NCBI RefSeq assembly: GCF_030372765.1
Contig: NZ_JAUCMW010000001.1
Coordinates: 248,001 to 312,000 of the forward strand
Direction of reading: 5' to 3'
Length of the DNA: 64,000 bases
From: Labilibaculum sp. K2S
GTDB lineage: Bacteria; Bacteroidota; Bacteroidia; Bacteroidales; Marinifilaceae
Shown: piece after piece, positions 8,535 through 17,186 of the stretch
Position numbering within the stretch: the stretch's first letter is position 1
How the letters are laid out: the number at the start of each line of letters is the position of its first letter
Notes under the pieces: generated by a model
Told to the model about the DNA's origin: nothing
The model's input: the letters and a program-made list of their open reading frames with translations, nothing else
The model's database searches: none
Position numbers and translations under genes: made by a program

Positions 8535-9632
8535 ATGATAATACCGAAGATAACAGCTGTTTTAGGTCTGTCTATGTTGATGGCTTGCTCCCAAAAACCA
8601 GTTGAGAAAAGCACCAATTCAATTGCAGAACAATTGGAATTTGTGAAGGGAAAAGGAATTCTTTTTGGACATCAGGACGATTTGGCTTATGGAAAGAATT
8701 GGAGTTATGTGGATGGAGAATCGGATGTGAAACGGGTTGCCGGAGATTATCCAGCTATGTTCGGATGGGAATTAGGCGGTATAGAACTTCAACACATGCA
8801 CAATTTGGATCGTGTTCCTTTTTCGGACATGAAGCGATTGGCAATAAAAGGGTATTTGATGGGTGGAATCAATACGTTTAGCTGGCATCCTTTTTCGGTA
8901 GTTAATGGAGAGAGTTCATGGAATACCGAAAACGATGTCGTGAAGCATATTCTACCCAATGGATCACATCACAAGGAGTTTTTGATTCAATTGGATAGAG
9001 TTGCTGATTTCTTCAAGTCCTTGAAAACAGATGATGGAATCGCAATGCCTTTTATTTTTCGTCCGTGGCACGAAATGGATGGCACATGGTTTTGGTGGGG
9101 AACAAAAAACTGCACTGCAGAAGAAGTTAAGGAGTTGTTTCGATTCACCATAAACTATTTAAAAAACAAAAAAGAATTGACTCAAATGTTGGTTGCTTAC
9201 TCTCCCGATCGAAATTTCACAACAATTGACGAATATCTTACATGGTATCCTGGTGATGACATTGTTGATGTAATAGGAATGGACAATTATTACGACTTAA
9301 AAATACAGGATGGCGAAAAGGAAGCTATTAAAAAATTGCACATACTAATTGGTTATGTAAAAGAGAAGCACAAGTTGGCAGCACTAACAGAAACAGGTTT
9401 GGAGAATGTTGATGATTCCTTGTGGTTTACTAAAAAGCTAGGCAAAGTTCTTGGTGATTCATTAATCAGCAAAGAATTAAGTTATGTAATGGTTTGGAGG
9501 AATGACCCAAAGGTTCACTTCTTTTTTCCATACGAAAATCATTCGGCAGCCACTGATGCCAAGAATTTTTTAGATCAACCTGAAATGCTTTTACTGAACG
9601 ATTTTAATAAACTGAAAAAAATAAATAATTAA
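8535..9632 (+). CDS. GH26 beta-mannanase/mannobiohydrolase lipoprotein
   Basis: A retaining beta-1,4-mannanase acting on mannan or manno-oligosaccharides. Seen: a type II signal peptide (IITAVLGLSMLMAC-like hydrophobic run ending in Cys before SQKP), then a single GH26 barrel. The acid/base Glu180 lies in RPWHEMDGTWFWWG and the nucleophile Glu286 in ALTETGLE. The ATG at 8535 gives the cleanest lipoprotein N-terminus behind an A-rich leader. ATGs at 8490 and 8418 are also in frame, so the start is uncertain; the catalytic part is unaffected. First gene of the locus, with the GH130 gene starting 9 bases after its stop. That tight pairing with a phosphorylase is known from Bacteroides mannan loci, where such a GH26 releases mannobiose. 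Endo versus exo action cannot be read from sequence. Confidence 0.93.
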   Translation: MIIPKITAVLGLSMLMACSQKPVEKSTNSIAEQLEFVKGKGILFGHQDDLAYGKNWSYVDGESDVKRVAGDYPAMFGWELGGIELQHMHNLDRVPFSDMKRLAIKGYLMGGINTFSWHPFSVVNGESSWNTENDVVKHILPNGSHHKEFLIQLDRVADFFKSLKTDDGIAMPFIFRPWHEMDGTWFWWGTKNCTAEEVKELFRFTINYLKNKKELTQMLVAYSPDRNFTTIDEYLTWYPGDDIVDVIGMDNYYDLKIQDGEKEAIKKLHILIGYVKEKHKLAALTETGLENVDDSLWFTKKLGKVLGDSLISKELSYVMVWRNDPKVHFFFPYENHSAATDAKNFLDQPEMLLLNDFNKLKKINN

Positions 9633-9641
9633 ACTTTTGGT

Positions 9642-10832
9642 ATGAATAAAGAGTTGTTTGCAGAACGAATAAAATTGATTCGTGAAAAACATGAAGATTT
9701 GTTGGGAAGAAGGAATGAAAAGCTGTTTAGTACCAATGGAATATACAATCGGTATGCAAACCCGATTGTAACAAGAGATCATTTGCCATTGCAATGGCGG
9801 TTTGATTTTAATCCAGATACCAATCCGTTTTTTATGGAGCGTGTCGGATTTAATGCAGCATTTAATGCGGGTGCTGTGAAAATAGATGATAAATACCTTC
9901 TTGTGGTTCGTGTTGAAGGAAACGATAGAAAATCGTTTTTTGCAATTGCTGAAAGTTCAAATGGGGTGGATAATTTTAGATTTTGGGATCGGCCAATAAG
10001 CATGCCTCAAACTGAAGATGAGGATACTAATGTCTACGATATGCGTTTGACTCAACATGATGATGGTTGGATTTATGGCGTGTTTTGTACTGAACGTAAA
10101 GACACAAACGCACCAGATGGTGATACTTCAAGTGCAGTAGCTTCGGCTGGTATTGCCAGAACCAAAGACTTAGTGATTTGGGAACGTTTGGCTGATTTAA
10201 AATCGACTTCAGGACAACAACGTAACGTTGTGTTGTTTCCTCACTTAATAGAGGGAAAGTATGCATTTTTTACCCGCCCTCAAGATGGATTTATAGATAC
10301 AGGAAAAGGTGGAGGAATTGGTTTTGGTTTGTCAGAAACAATTGAAGATGCAGAAGTGAAAAATGAAATCATTGTAGATGCCAAAACCTATCACACCATT
10401 TACGAGGTGAAAAACGGATTAGGCCCGGCACCAATCCGTACCGGTAAAGGATGGTTACATCTGGCACACGGAGTTCGGAATACAGCGGCAGGATTAAGAT
10501 ATACCTTATACATGTTTATGACAGATCTGGAAAAGCCATGGGTAATTACTTACAAGCCACATGGTCATTTTATTGCTCCATTGCAATCTGAGCGTGTAGG
10601 TGATGTTTCAAATGTAGTGTTTTCGAATGGGTGGATTGCTGATGAAGATGGCAGCGTGAAAATCTATTATGCTTCTTCGGATACACGGATGCATGCGGCA
10701 ACCTCAACTATTGATCAATTAGTTGACTATTGCATTAATTCACCGCAAGATAAATTTCACTCACATCAATCTGTAAATACAATTAACGAATTGATTGATA
10801 AGAACCTAAGATTCACAAATATGTTAAAATGA
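9642..10832 (+). CDS. GH130 4-O-beta-D-mannosyl-D-glucose phosphorylase
   Basis: A 396-aa cytosolic inverting phosphorylase. By family knowledge (GH130 subfamily 1, Bacteroides fragilis and Ruminococcus albus enzymes) it converts mannosyl-glucose plus phosphate to mannose-1-phosphate and glucose. Seen: the five-bladed propeller signature, N-terminal basic leader (ERIKLIREKHEDLLGRRNEKL), the block RYANPIVTRDHLPLQWRFDF, and the catalytic Asp133 in NVYDMRLTQHDDGW, followed by RNVVLFPHLIEGKYAFFTRPQ. No signal peptide, so it is cytosolic. It follows the GH26 gene by 9 bases and is separated from susC by 178 bases. Together with the epimerase gene at 21040 it completes the mannobiose phosphorolysis pathway. 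The subfamily call rests on remembered motifs and is strong. Confidence 0.95.
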   Translation: MNKELFAERIKLIREKHEDLLGRRNEKLFSTNGIYNRYANPIVTRDHLPLQWRFDFNPDTNPFFMERVGFNAAFNAGAVKIDDKYLLVVRVEGNDRKSFFAIAESSNGVDNFRFWDRPISMPQTEDEDTNVYDMRLTQHDDGWIYGVFCTERKDTNAPDGDTSSAVASAGIARTKDLVIWERLADLKSTSGQQRNVVLFPHLIEGKYAFFTRPQDGFIDTGKGGGIGFGLSETIEDAEVKNEIIVDAKTYHTIYEVKNGLGPAPIRTGKGWLHLAHGVRNTAAGLRYTLYMFMTDLEKPWVITYKPHGHFIAPLQSERVGDVSNVVFSNGWIADEDGSVKIYYASSDTRMHAATSTIDQLVDYCINSPQDKFHSHQSVNTINELIDKNLRFTNMLK

Positions 10833-11010
10833 TAAGGTAATCTGCCCAAAGGCTATATTCCATGCCGGCCTACTAATGTTTAAAGACAAGATAATGCGCT
10901 GTATCATCACTTATATTGTTTTTGTAACTGTTAAATAATGATGAGTAAAATACAATTACGGAGTGTAATGTGTAAATGAATTTAACCTTTTAAATTTAAA
11001 TCTATATTTT

Positions 11011-14000
11011 ATGAACAAGAGTCTACAAATCTTGGTTATTGTTTTCTTGTTTTGTTCACAGCAATTGGCTTACGGACAAAATAAAACAATAACCGGGACA
11101 ATAACAGATGATCAAATGCTCCCATTACCGGGAGTTTCCATCGTAATTAAAGGTACCACGCAAGGTACAATCAGCGATGTTGACGGAAACTATAGTTTCT
11201 CTATTCCAGAGGGGAAAACTGTTCTTGTATTTTCCTTTATTGGTTTTAAAGACAAAATTATCGATGCATCTAAACTTACTTCGTTGAATGTGAAAATGGA
11301 AGTTGAAACAGAAGGCTTGGATGAAGTTGTGGTAGTAGGATACGGTAAGATGAAAAAAAGCGATTTGACAGGAGCTGTTAGTTCTGTTAAAACGGAAGAG
11401 CTTAAGGGAATGACTATTTCGAATGCCGACCAAATGCTTAAAGGTAGACTGGCTGGAGTTCAGGTTACTCAAAACTCGGGAGCTCCAGGTGGAGCAGCAT
11501 CTATTCGTATACGTGGGGCTTCATCAATCAACAATTCCAACGAACCGCTTTATGTTATTGATGGGATTCCATTTAGCGGTGAAGGATCAGAAATTGGTGG
11601 TTTTGCTTGGGCAGGTGGAACTGGTGGGCAAACAAAGGTAAATCCTTTATCTACTATTTCGCCATCGGATATTGTTTCTATGGATGTATTAAAAGATGCA
11701 TCAGCTACAGCAATATATGGCGCTGCAGGGGCTAATGGTGTCGTAATTATTCAAACCCGAAGGGGGCAATCCGGTGAGGCAAAGATTAGCTATGAAGGTT
11801 ACATGGCATTTCAAAAAGTTGCCAAAAAGATCGATATGATGAACCTGAGAGAGTATGCTCAATATCAGGTTGAACTTGGGGAATTTACACAAGATGAAGT
11901 TGATGAGGCATATAAGGATCCTTCAATTTTGGGAGAAGGTACAGATTGGCAGGATGCAATTTTCAGAACTGCACCATTACAATCACATCAACTATCATTG
12001 ACCGCTGGATCAGAAAAATTTAAACTTGCAGCCAGTGTTGGTTATATGAATCAGGATGGTATCATATTCGGTTCTGGTTTTGAACGATATAATTCACGTC
12101 TTAATGTTGATGGAGAGGTTCGTAAATGGCTTAAAATGGGCGCGTCTCTTGCTGTTACACATACCGATGAAACAATAACGCGTCAGGATGGTACAGATGG
12201 TGTGATTATGCAGGCTTTAACCATGCAGCCTTCGGTACCTGTATATAACTTTGACGGCACATGGGCCGGACCAAGTGATATTAACGGAGCCTCTCAATAT
12301 AACCCGGTTTGGTTGGCCAAAATGCAAAACAATACATTGGCTCGAAATCGTGTTATGGGGAATGTGTATTTGTCAATTGATCCAGTGAAAAATCTAAATA
12401 TTCGAAGTGAGTTTGGTTATGATATATCGAGTAGTAAAAATAAAAGTTTTATTCCACGCTACGATTTCGGTTTAATTGAATCCAACCTTAATAAGATGAT
12501 GCAGCGCGAAGACAACTCTGTTTACTGGTTATGGAAAAATTATGCCACTTACAATTTCAATCTGGAAAAACATGGTTTTAGTGTCATGGCAGGTGTTGAG
12601 ATGTCCAAAAATGCATGGGAAGGTACTCAGTTTATTAAACAAGGATTTACAACTGATGATATTTTTGTAATGACAGAAGATGGCGATTTTGTATCTAATG
12701 ATGGATGGAAAGATGAAGCAACCAGTTCTTCTGTATTTGGTCGGCTTAATTACAATTATGATGATAGATATTTAATAACTGCAACCATGCGTGCGGATGG
12801 ATCTTCTAAGTTTGGAGGAGATAACAAATGGGGGTATTTCCCTTCGGCCGCTGTTGCGTGGAGAGTTTCGCAGGAATCATTTCTTAAAAGTTCTGAATTG
12901 GTTAGCAACTTGAAGTTAAGATTGGGTTATGGTATGGTAGGTAACAGCAATATTGGTACTTATAAATATGGTTCTGCGATGCACACCATGACTACTCCTT
13001 TAGGAACAGCTTACCGATTAGCCAATGTATCCAATCCAAAATTAAAATGGGAAGCTTCACAACAATACAATGCTGGTATTGATATGGGAATTATTCAAAA
13101 CAGAATTTCTCTAACGGTTGATATGTACAGAAAATCAACTAAAGATCTATTGATGCAGGTTTCTATCCCTTCCTATCTGGGGGATAAAGATGAATCTTCA
13201 GGAATTGCTGCTCCTTATGTTAATATAGGAGAAACTCAAAATCAGGGAGTTGAGATCTCTTTAAATACTGTAAACTTATCGAATGATAATTTTAAATGGT
13301 CTTCTGATGTTGTTTTCTCTGTAAATAGAAATAAAGTAATTGCCTTAAATGATGATTCTCAGGTTCTTTATGGAAATTTGGATTGGTGGAGTGAATTTCA
13401 AACAGCAACAGCGATTATGGTTGGTCAACCGATGGGAGTGTATTATGGATACAAAACCGATCGTTTATTTACCAATGAAGAAGATATCTTAAATTCTCCT
13501 GTTCAGGTTGAAGATCCGGGAAATTCTGATCTGAATTTATACAATCAGAAAACAGGTGTTTATGTTGGAGATATTAAATTCCAGGATTTAAATTCTGATG
13601 GAGTTATTGATGATAATGACCAAACTGTAATAGGAGATCCTAATCCTGAATTTACATTCGGATTTACTAATACATTCAGCTACAAAAACTTTGAATTATC
13701 TGTTGGGATAAATGGTGTTTATGGTGGCGATGTTCTAAATTTTTCCCGTGTAAGAACGGAGGGAATGACTTCAATTTGGGACAATCAGTCAAAGGCTGTT
13801 GTTAATCGCGCTCAGGTTGGTTCCGATGGTTCTGGTAATGCATATCTTTTAAATCCGGAAGCAAATATTCCTCGTCCGTCAACCAACGATTTTAACAGAA
13901 ATACCAGAATGAGTAATCGTTGGATTGAAGATGGCAGTTATTTAAGGATATCCAATATTACACTTGGATACAGCCTTCCAAAATCGGCTCTTAAGTTAGT

Positions 14001-14178
14001 AGGACTGAATAATGCTAAAATTTATGGGACTGTACAAAATGTCTTTACCTGGACAAATTATTCTGGTTACGACCCCGAAGTTGGAGCTTACAACCAATCT
14101 GCACTGTATCAAAATATTGATATGGGACGTTATCCAACTCCTCGTACTTATACTTTTGGTATTAATGTTGGATTTTAA
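11011..14178 (+). CDS. SusC-like TonB-dependent transporter for manno-oligosaccharides
   Basis: A 1055-aa outer-membrane transporter. Seen in order: signal peptide (1-22, ending LAYGQ), carboxypeptidase-regulatory-like beta sandwich (about 27-100, VTDDQMLPLPGVSIVIKGT-like with FSFIGF), the Bacteroidota TonB-box region DEVVVVGYG (about 104-112), a plug domain (about 118-235, including PLYVIDGIPF and LKDASATAIYGAAGANGVVII), and a long beta barrel ending in a C-terminal aromatic (INVGF). Such proteins form the import channel of a SusCD pair, with substrate-loaded SusD acting as the lid. The length is normal. It is followed after 8 bases by susD. The substrate is inferred from the surrounding mannan genes. 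The 178-base spacer upstream may carry its own regulation. Confidence 0.97.
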   Translation: MNKSLQILVIVFLFCSQQLAYGQNKTITGTITDDQMLPLPGVSIVIKGTTQGTISDVDGNYSFSIPEGKTVLVFSFIGFKDKIIDASKLTSLNVKMEVETEGLDEVVVVGYGKMKKSDLTGAVSSVKTEELKGMTISNADQMLKGRLAGVQVTQNSGAPGGAASIRIRGASSINNSNEPLYVIDGIPFSGEGSEIGGFAWAGGTGGQTKVNPLSTISPSDIVSMDVLKDASATAIYGAAGANGVVIIQTRRGQSGEAKISYEGYMAFQKVAKKIDMMNLREYAQYQVELGEFTQDEVDEAYKDPSILGEGTDWQDAIFRTAPLQSHQLSLTAGSEKFKLAASVGYMNQDGIIFGSGFERYNSRLNVDGEVRKWLKMGASLAVTHTDETITRQDGTDGVIMQALTMQPSVPVYNFDGTWAGPSDINGASQYNPVWLAKMQNNTLARNRVMGNVYLSIDPVKNLNIRSEFGYDISSSKNKSFIPRYDFGLIESNLNKMMQREDNSVYWLWKNYATYNFNLEKHGFSVMAGVEMSKNAWEGTQFIKQGFTTDDIFVMTEDGDFVSNDGWKDEATSSSVFGRLNYNYDDRYLITATMRADGSSKFGGDNKWGYFPSAAVAWRVSQESFLKSSELVSNLKLRLGYGMVGNSNIGTYKYGSAMHTMTTPLGTAYRLANVSNPKLKWEASQQYNAGIDMGIIQNRISLTVDMYRKSTKDLLMQVSIPSYLGDKDESSGIAAPYVNIGETQNQGVEISLNTVNLSNDNFKWSSDVVFSVNRNKVIALNDDSQVLYGNLDWWSEFQTATAIMVGQPMGVYYGYKTDRLFTNEEDILNSPVQVEDPGNSDLNLYNQKTGVYVGDIKFQDLNSDGVIDDNDQTVIGDPNPEFTFGFTNTFSYKNFELSVGINGVYGGDVLNFSRVRTEGMTSIWDNQSKAVVNRAQVGSDGSGNAYLLNPEANIPRPSTNDFNRNTRMSNRWIEDGSYLRISNITLGYSLPKSALKLVGLNNAKIYGTVQNVFTWTNYSGYDPEVGAYNQSALYQNIDMGRYPTPRTYTFGINVGF

Positions 14179-14186
14179 ACTAAAAA

Positions 14187-15917
14187 ATGAAGAAAATGAA
14201 GAATTTATTTAAAATCATATATTTTTTGATTGTTGTAATGACAATGAGTGGTTGTGACGATTTTCTGACTGTGGTGCCACAGGATTCACTTGTTGCAGAA
14301 AATTATTATACTTCTGAGGCCAATGTTAGGGCGAATACCGCATCGCTTTATGGCAGTGTTTGGTGGGATTTTCATTCCCAATTTATGTGGTTGGCCGGAG
14401 ACGAATTAGCAGGTGATTTGTATTATACCTATGATGCTGAAGGTCAGTTTTATTATAATAAGGTCGGTGCTGGTAATAAATTTAATAATACGGGCTGGGA
14501 AGGGTTGTATCGGGTAGTATCTTTTTCCAACTCGATTATAAATGATATGCCATCTTCTGCACGAGAAAACGGTGTTTCAGAAGATGTAATACAGAAAGCG
14601 CTTGGCGAAGCCCGTTATATGAGAGCCGTTGCTTATTATTTTATAGCTGAAAACTGGGGGGAAGCGCCAATTATTGAGAATGCTACAGAGTTAATTACTT
14701 CAGGAAACGTTGCTGATATTTACGTTAATAAACATACACAATCGAGTATGTACAGATTCATGTGTGAAGATCTTGAGTTTGCTGCAGGTATTCTTCCAAA
14801 AACAGATGAAGCAGGTCGCGTAACAAAATGGTCAGCTTTAGGAATGTTGGCAAAAGTTTATGTAACAAGAGGAGCTTATGAGGGGAATAGTGAATACTTT
14901 ACCTTAGCCAAGGAATGTGCCCGTCAGGTAATTGAAGATTCGAACCTTGCTTTGTATGATAATTTTTCTACGATGTTTGATGTAGAAGCGAATAACTGTT
15001 CTGAATCTCTTTTCTCTATTCAATGCATGGTAGGAAGTTATGGCGATGGAAATTCACGCAATGTAAATTGGAGCCGGGGATCTCGTATTGCCGACCAAAC
15101 ATGGGGAGCAGGTAAGGGACCAACCATTTCTCTTCAGGAACTTTTTGCAGAACACCCTAATGATGCCCGCCGTAAATGGACTTATATGACCCATGGAGAT
15201 TACTATGAAAATCTGGACAAGGCCAATGGTGGATACACATACCAATTCTCTTACCGCGATCCTGAAGATTTAGATACTCAGGTAGAATCAACGAATGGGA
15301 TGTTAGCTCACATTAAAAAATATGTTATTGGAAAATCTGCTGACACAGAAGGACAAGTTGGAACAAATCAGGATGCAGGGAATAATATTTACGTTCAACG
15401 ACTTTCTGATGTTTACTTTCTTTATGCCGAAGCAACAATGGGTTTAAGCGAAACAACATCAGATGCTGCAGCTATTGGATATATCAATAAGGTATTGGAT
15501 ACTCATAGTGCCGGGTACAATGTTTCAGCTCCTTTAACTTACATTGATTTAATTAAAGAGCGCCGTAGGGAATTTGCTTTTGAGGCTAATTCGTGGTACG
15601 ATATAAAACGTTACTACTATAGAGATAACACTGCAACTATAGAATATTTAAATAGCATGAAAAGAGACCAGTTATATGTGTTTGATTATAACAGTATTGA
15701 TCAGGAAGGATTATCCACTGCTGACAAATATGTTCTTGAGAACGATCGGGATTCTTATATAATAGGATGGGAAACTACGGCCAATGGAGAATGGGATGGA
15801 GAACGTGTTAATAATATCGTTTTCAATGGTTCATCAATGTACATTAGTTTACCTGCTGAGGTTACTACAAAAGCTCCTATACTACTTGACGAAGCAGTCA
15901 ATTATTATGTTGAATAA
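14187..15917 (+). CDS. SusD/RagB-like surface glycan-binding lipoprotein
   Basis: A 576-aa lipid-anchored partner of the SusC protein. Seen: type II signal peptide with lipidated Cys23 (VMTMSGC then DDFL), the SusD-like N-terminal region (DFLTVVPQDSLVAENYYTSEANV) with helical repeats (ALGEARYMRAVAYYF), and the RagB/SusD C-terminal signature YLIKERRREFAFEANSWYDIKRY-like block near residue 455. The tetratricopeptide-like helices pack on SusC, and the loop regions bind glycan. Two possible starts (M1 and M4) differ by three residues. The gene begins 8 bases after susC, indicating one transcription and translation unit. Binding specificity for mannan is inferred from context only. Confidence 0.97.
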   Translation: MKKMKNLFKIIYFLIVVMTMSGCDDFLTVVPQDSLVAENYYTSEANVRANTASLYGSVWWDFHSQFMWLAGDELAGDLYYTYDAEGQFYYNKVGAGNKFNNTGWEGLYRVVSFSNSIINDMPSSARENGVSEDVIQKALGEARYMRAVAYYFIAENWGEAPIIENATELITSGNVADIYVNKHTQSSMYRFMCEDLEFAAGILPKTDEAGRVTKWSALGMLAKVYVTRGAYEGNSEYFTLAKECARQVIEDSNLALYDNFSTMFDVEANNCSESLFSIQCMVGSYGDGNSRNVNWSRGSRIADQTWGAGKGPTISLQELFAEHPNDARRKWTYMTHGDYYENLDKANGGYTYQFSYRDPEDLDTQVESTNGMLAHIKKYVIGKSADTEGQVGTNQDAGNNIYVQRLSDVYFLYAEATMGLSETTSDAAAIGYINKVLDTHSAGYNVSAPLTYIDLIKERRREFAFEANSWYDIKRYYYRDNTATIEYLNSMKRDQLYVFDYNSIDQEGLSTADKYVLENDRDSYIIGWETTANGEWDGERVNNIVFNGSSMYISLPAEVTTKAPILLDEAVNYYVE

Positions 15918-15975
15918 AGTATTGTATAATAATGGCAAGTTCCTTATAAACAAGGATGATAAAAGAAATAAGCAT

Positions 15976-17160
15976 ATGAAAAACATACTAAAAATATTAT
16001 CATTACTATTTGTAGTAATACTGGGTTTTACCGCCTGTAATGATGATGATAATGATGGAGGTACACCTTCCATTCAATACATACGTCCTACCGAAGCTGC
16101 GGCTTCGGACTCTTTACTCGTAAGTGCTTCAATGGGGCAAACCATTGCAATAATAGGAGAAGGACTTCAGGATGTTGTATCAATTTATTTTAATGATCAG
16201 CAGGCTAAATTGAATCCAACCTATGTAACATCACATTCTATTGTAGTTACAGTTCCTGGATCTATTCCTGATGAAATCACAAATACCATAACTTTATCCA
16301 CTTCTTCCGGAAAAAGTCTGGTTTATGATTTTACAACTAAAATTACTCCTCCTAAAATAAAATCAGTAAGCTGTGAGTGGGCTAAAGATAATTCCGAAAT
16401 AACACTTTATGGTTCTTACTTTTTCCCAACAGAAGAAGGTGATATTGAAGTTTTATTTCCAGGTAACTTACAGGCTGAGGTGGTTGAGTTTACCGATGAA
16501 TATATTACCGCTGTTGTGCCAAAAGGTGCGATGAAAGGTTATATTACTGTAACAAATGATTATGGAATGGGGCGCACATCTTTTATTTTTAGAGATGACG
16601 CGGATATTTTTATTGATGGAGAAAATCCAACAGCATGGAATAATTGGGGATTATCTGATTTCGCTTCCGCTGAAGGAATAGATGGATCATATGTGAATTT
16701 TGAAGGAACAACTGGTTCTTGGGCATGGCCGGCAAATGCAATTCAACTATTCTACATTAATCCTAATGCACAGCCTCTTGTTTCAGAGGGAGATGCTAGT
16801 GATTATGTATTGAAATTTGAATGTTATTGTCATGAATGGCATGATACTCCAATGTTAATTTGGTTTGACAATGACGGAAGCCATAATGTAGATGGTGCCA
16901 ATGCTCAATATCACTGGAAAGCTTATAACAATAACGGCGTTTCTGAGAACTATGTTACCGATGGTTGGATTACTGTAACTATGCCAATTTCCGATTTTAT
17001 ATATAGCAAAGATGAATCAGAAACAGATCGTGCTATAACAAGTCTGGATGAACTTCAGAATCTAAATATAATGTGGTTTGGATCTGTTAATGAGTCAACT
17101 ACCGAATTCGGGTTGAAAATGTGGATTGATAATGTTCGCCTTGTTAATAGTAAAGAGTAA
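15976..17160 (+). CDS. TIG-domain surface glycan-binding protein (SGBP-B type)
   Basis: A 394-aa lipoprotein. The ATG at 15976 gives a signal peptide ending GFTAC, followed by an acidic DDDNDGG tether. An in-frame extension into the susD 3' end is rejected. Two IPT/TIG immunoglobulin-like domains follow (about 35-120 and 120-205: MGQTIAIIGEGLQDVVSIYF; EITLYGSYFFPTEEGDIEVLF). The C-terminal ~190 residues (from DADIFIDGENPTAWNNWG to MWIDNVRLV) form a beta-jelly-roll of the kind found as the glycan-binding domain of xyloglucan SGBP-B, rich in exposed Trp. Located 58 bases after susD, the usual SGBP position. It probably displays mannan-binding sites on the cell surface. The domain layout is well supported; the ligand is inferred. 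Confidence 0.88.
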   Translation: MKNILKILSLLFVVILGFTACNDDDNDGGTPSIQYIRPTEAAASDSLLVSASMGQTIAIIGEGLQDVVSIYFNDQQAKLNPTYVTSHSIVVTVPGSIPDEITNTITLSTSSGKSLVYDFTTKITPPKIKSVSCEWAKDNSEITLYGSYFFPTEEGDIEVLFPGNLQAEVVEFTDEYITAVVPKGAMKGYITVTNDYGMGRTSFIFRDDADIFIDGENPTAWNNWGLSDFASAEGIDGSYVNFEGTTGSWAWPANAIQLFYINPNAQPLVSEGDASDYVLKFECYCHEWHDTPMLIWFDNDGSHNVDGANAQYHWKAYNNNGVSENYVTDGWITVTMPISDFIYSKDESETDRAITSLDELQNLNIMWFGSVNESTTEFGLKMWIDNVRLVNSKE

Positions 17161-17186
17161 AAATCGAACAAAAACGAATTTTAGTT

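Noticed and set aside
15784-15975. N-terminal extension of the first TIG protein into the susD gene
   Set aside because: Out-of-frame shadow of susD; the ATG at 15976 begins a clear lipoprotein signal.
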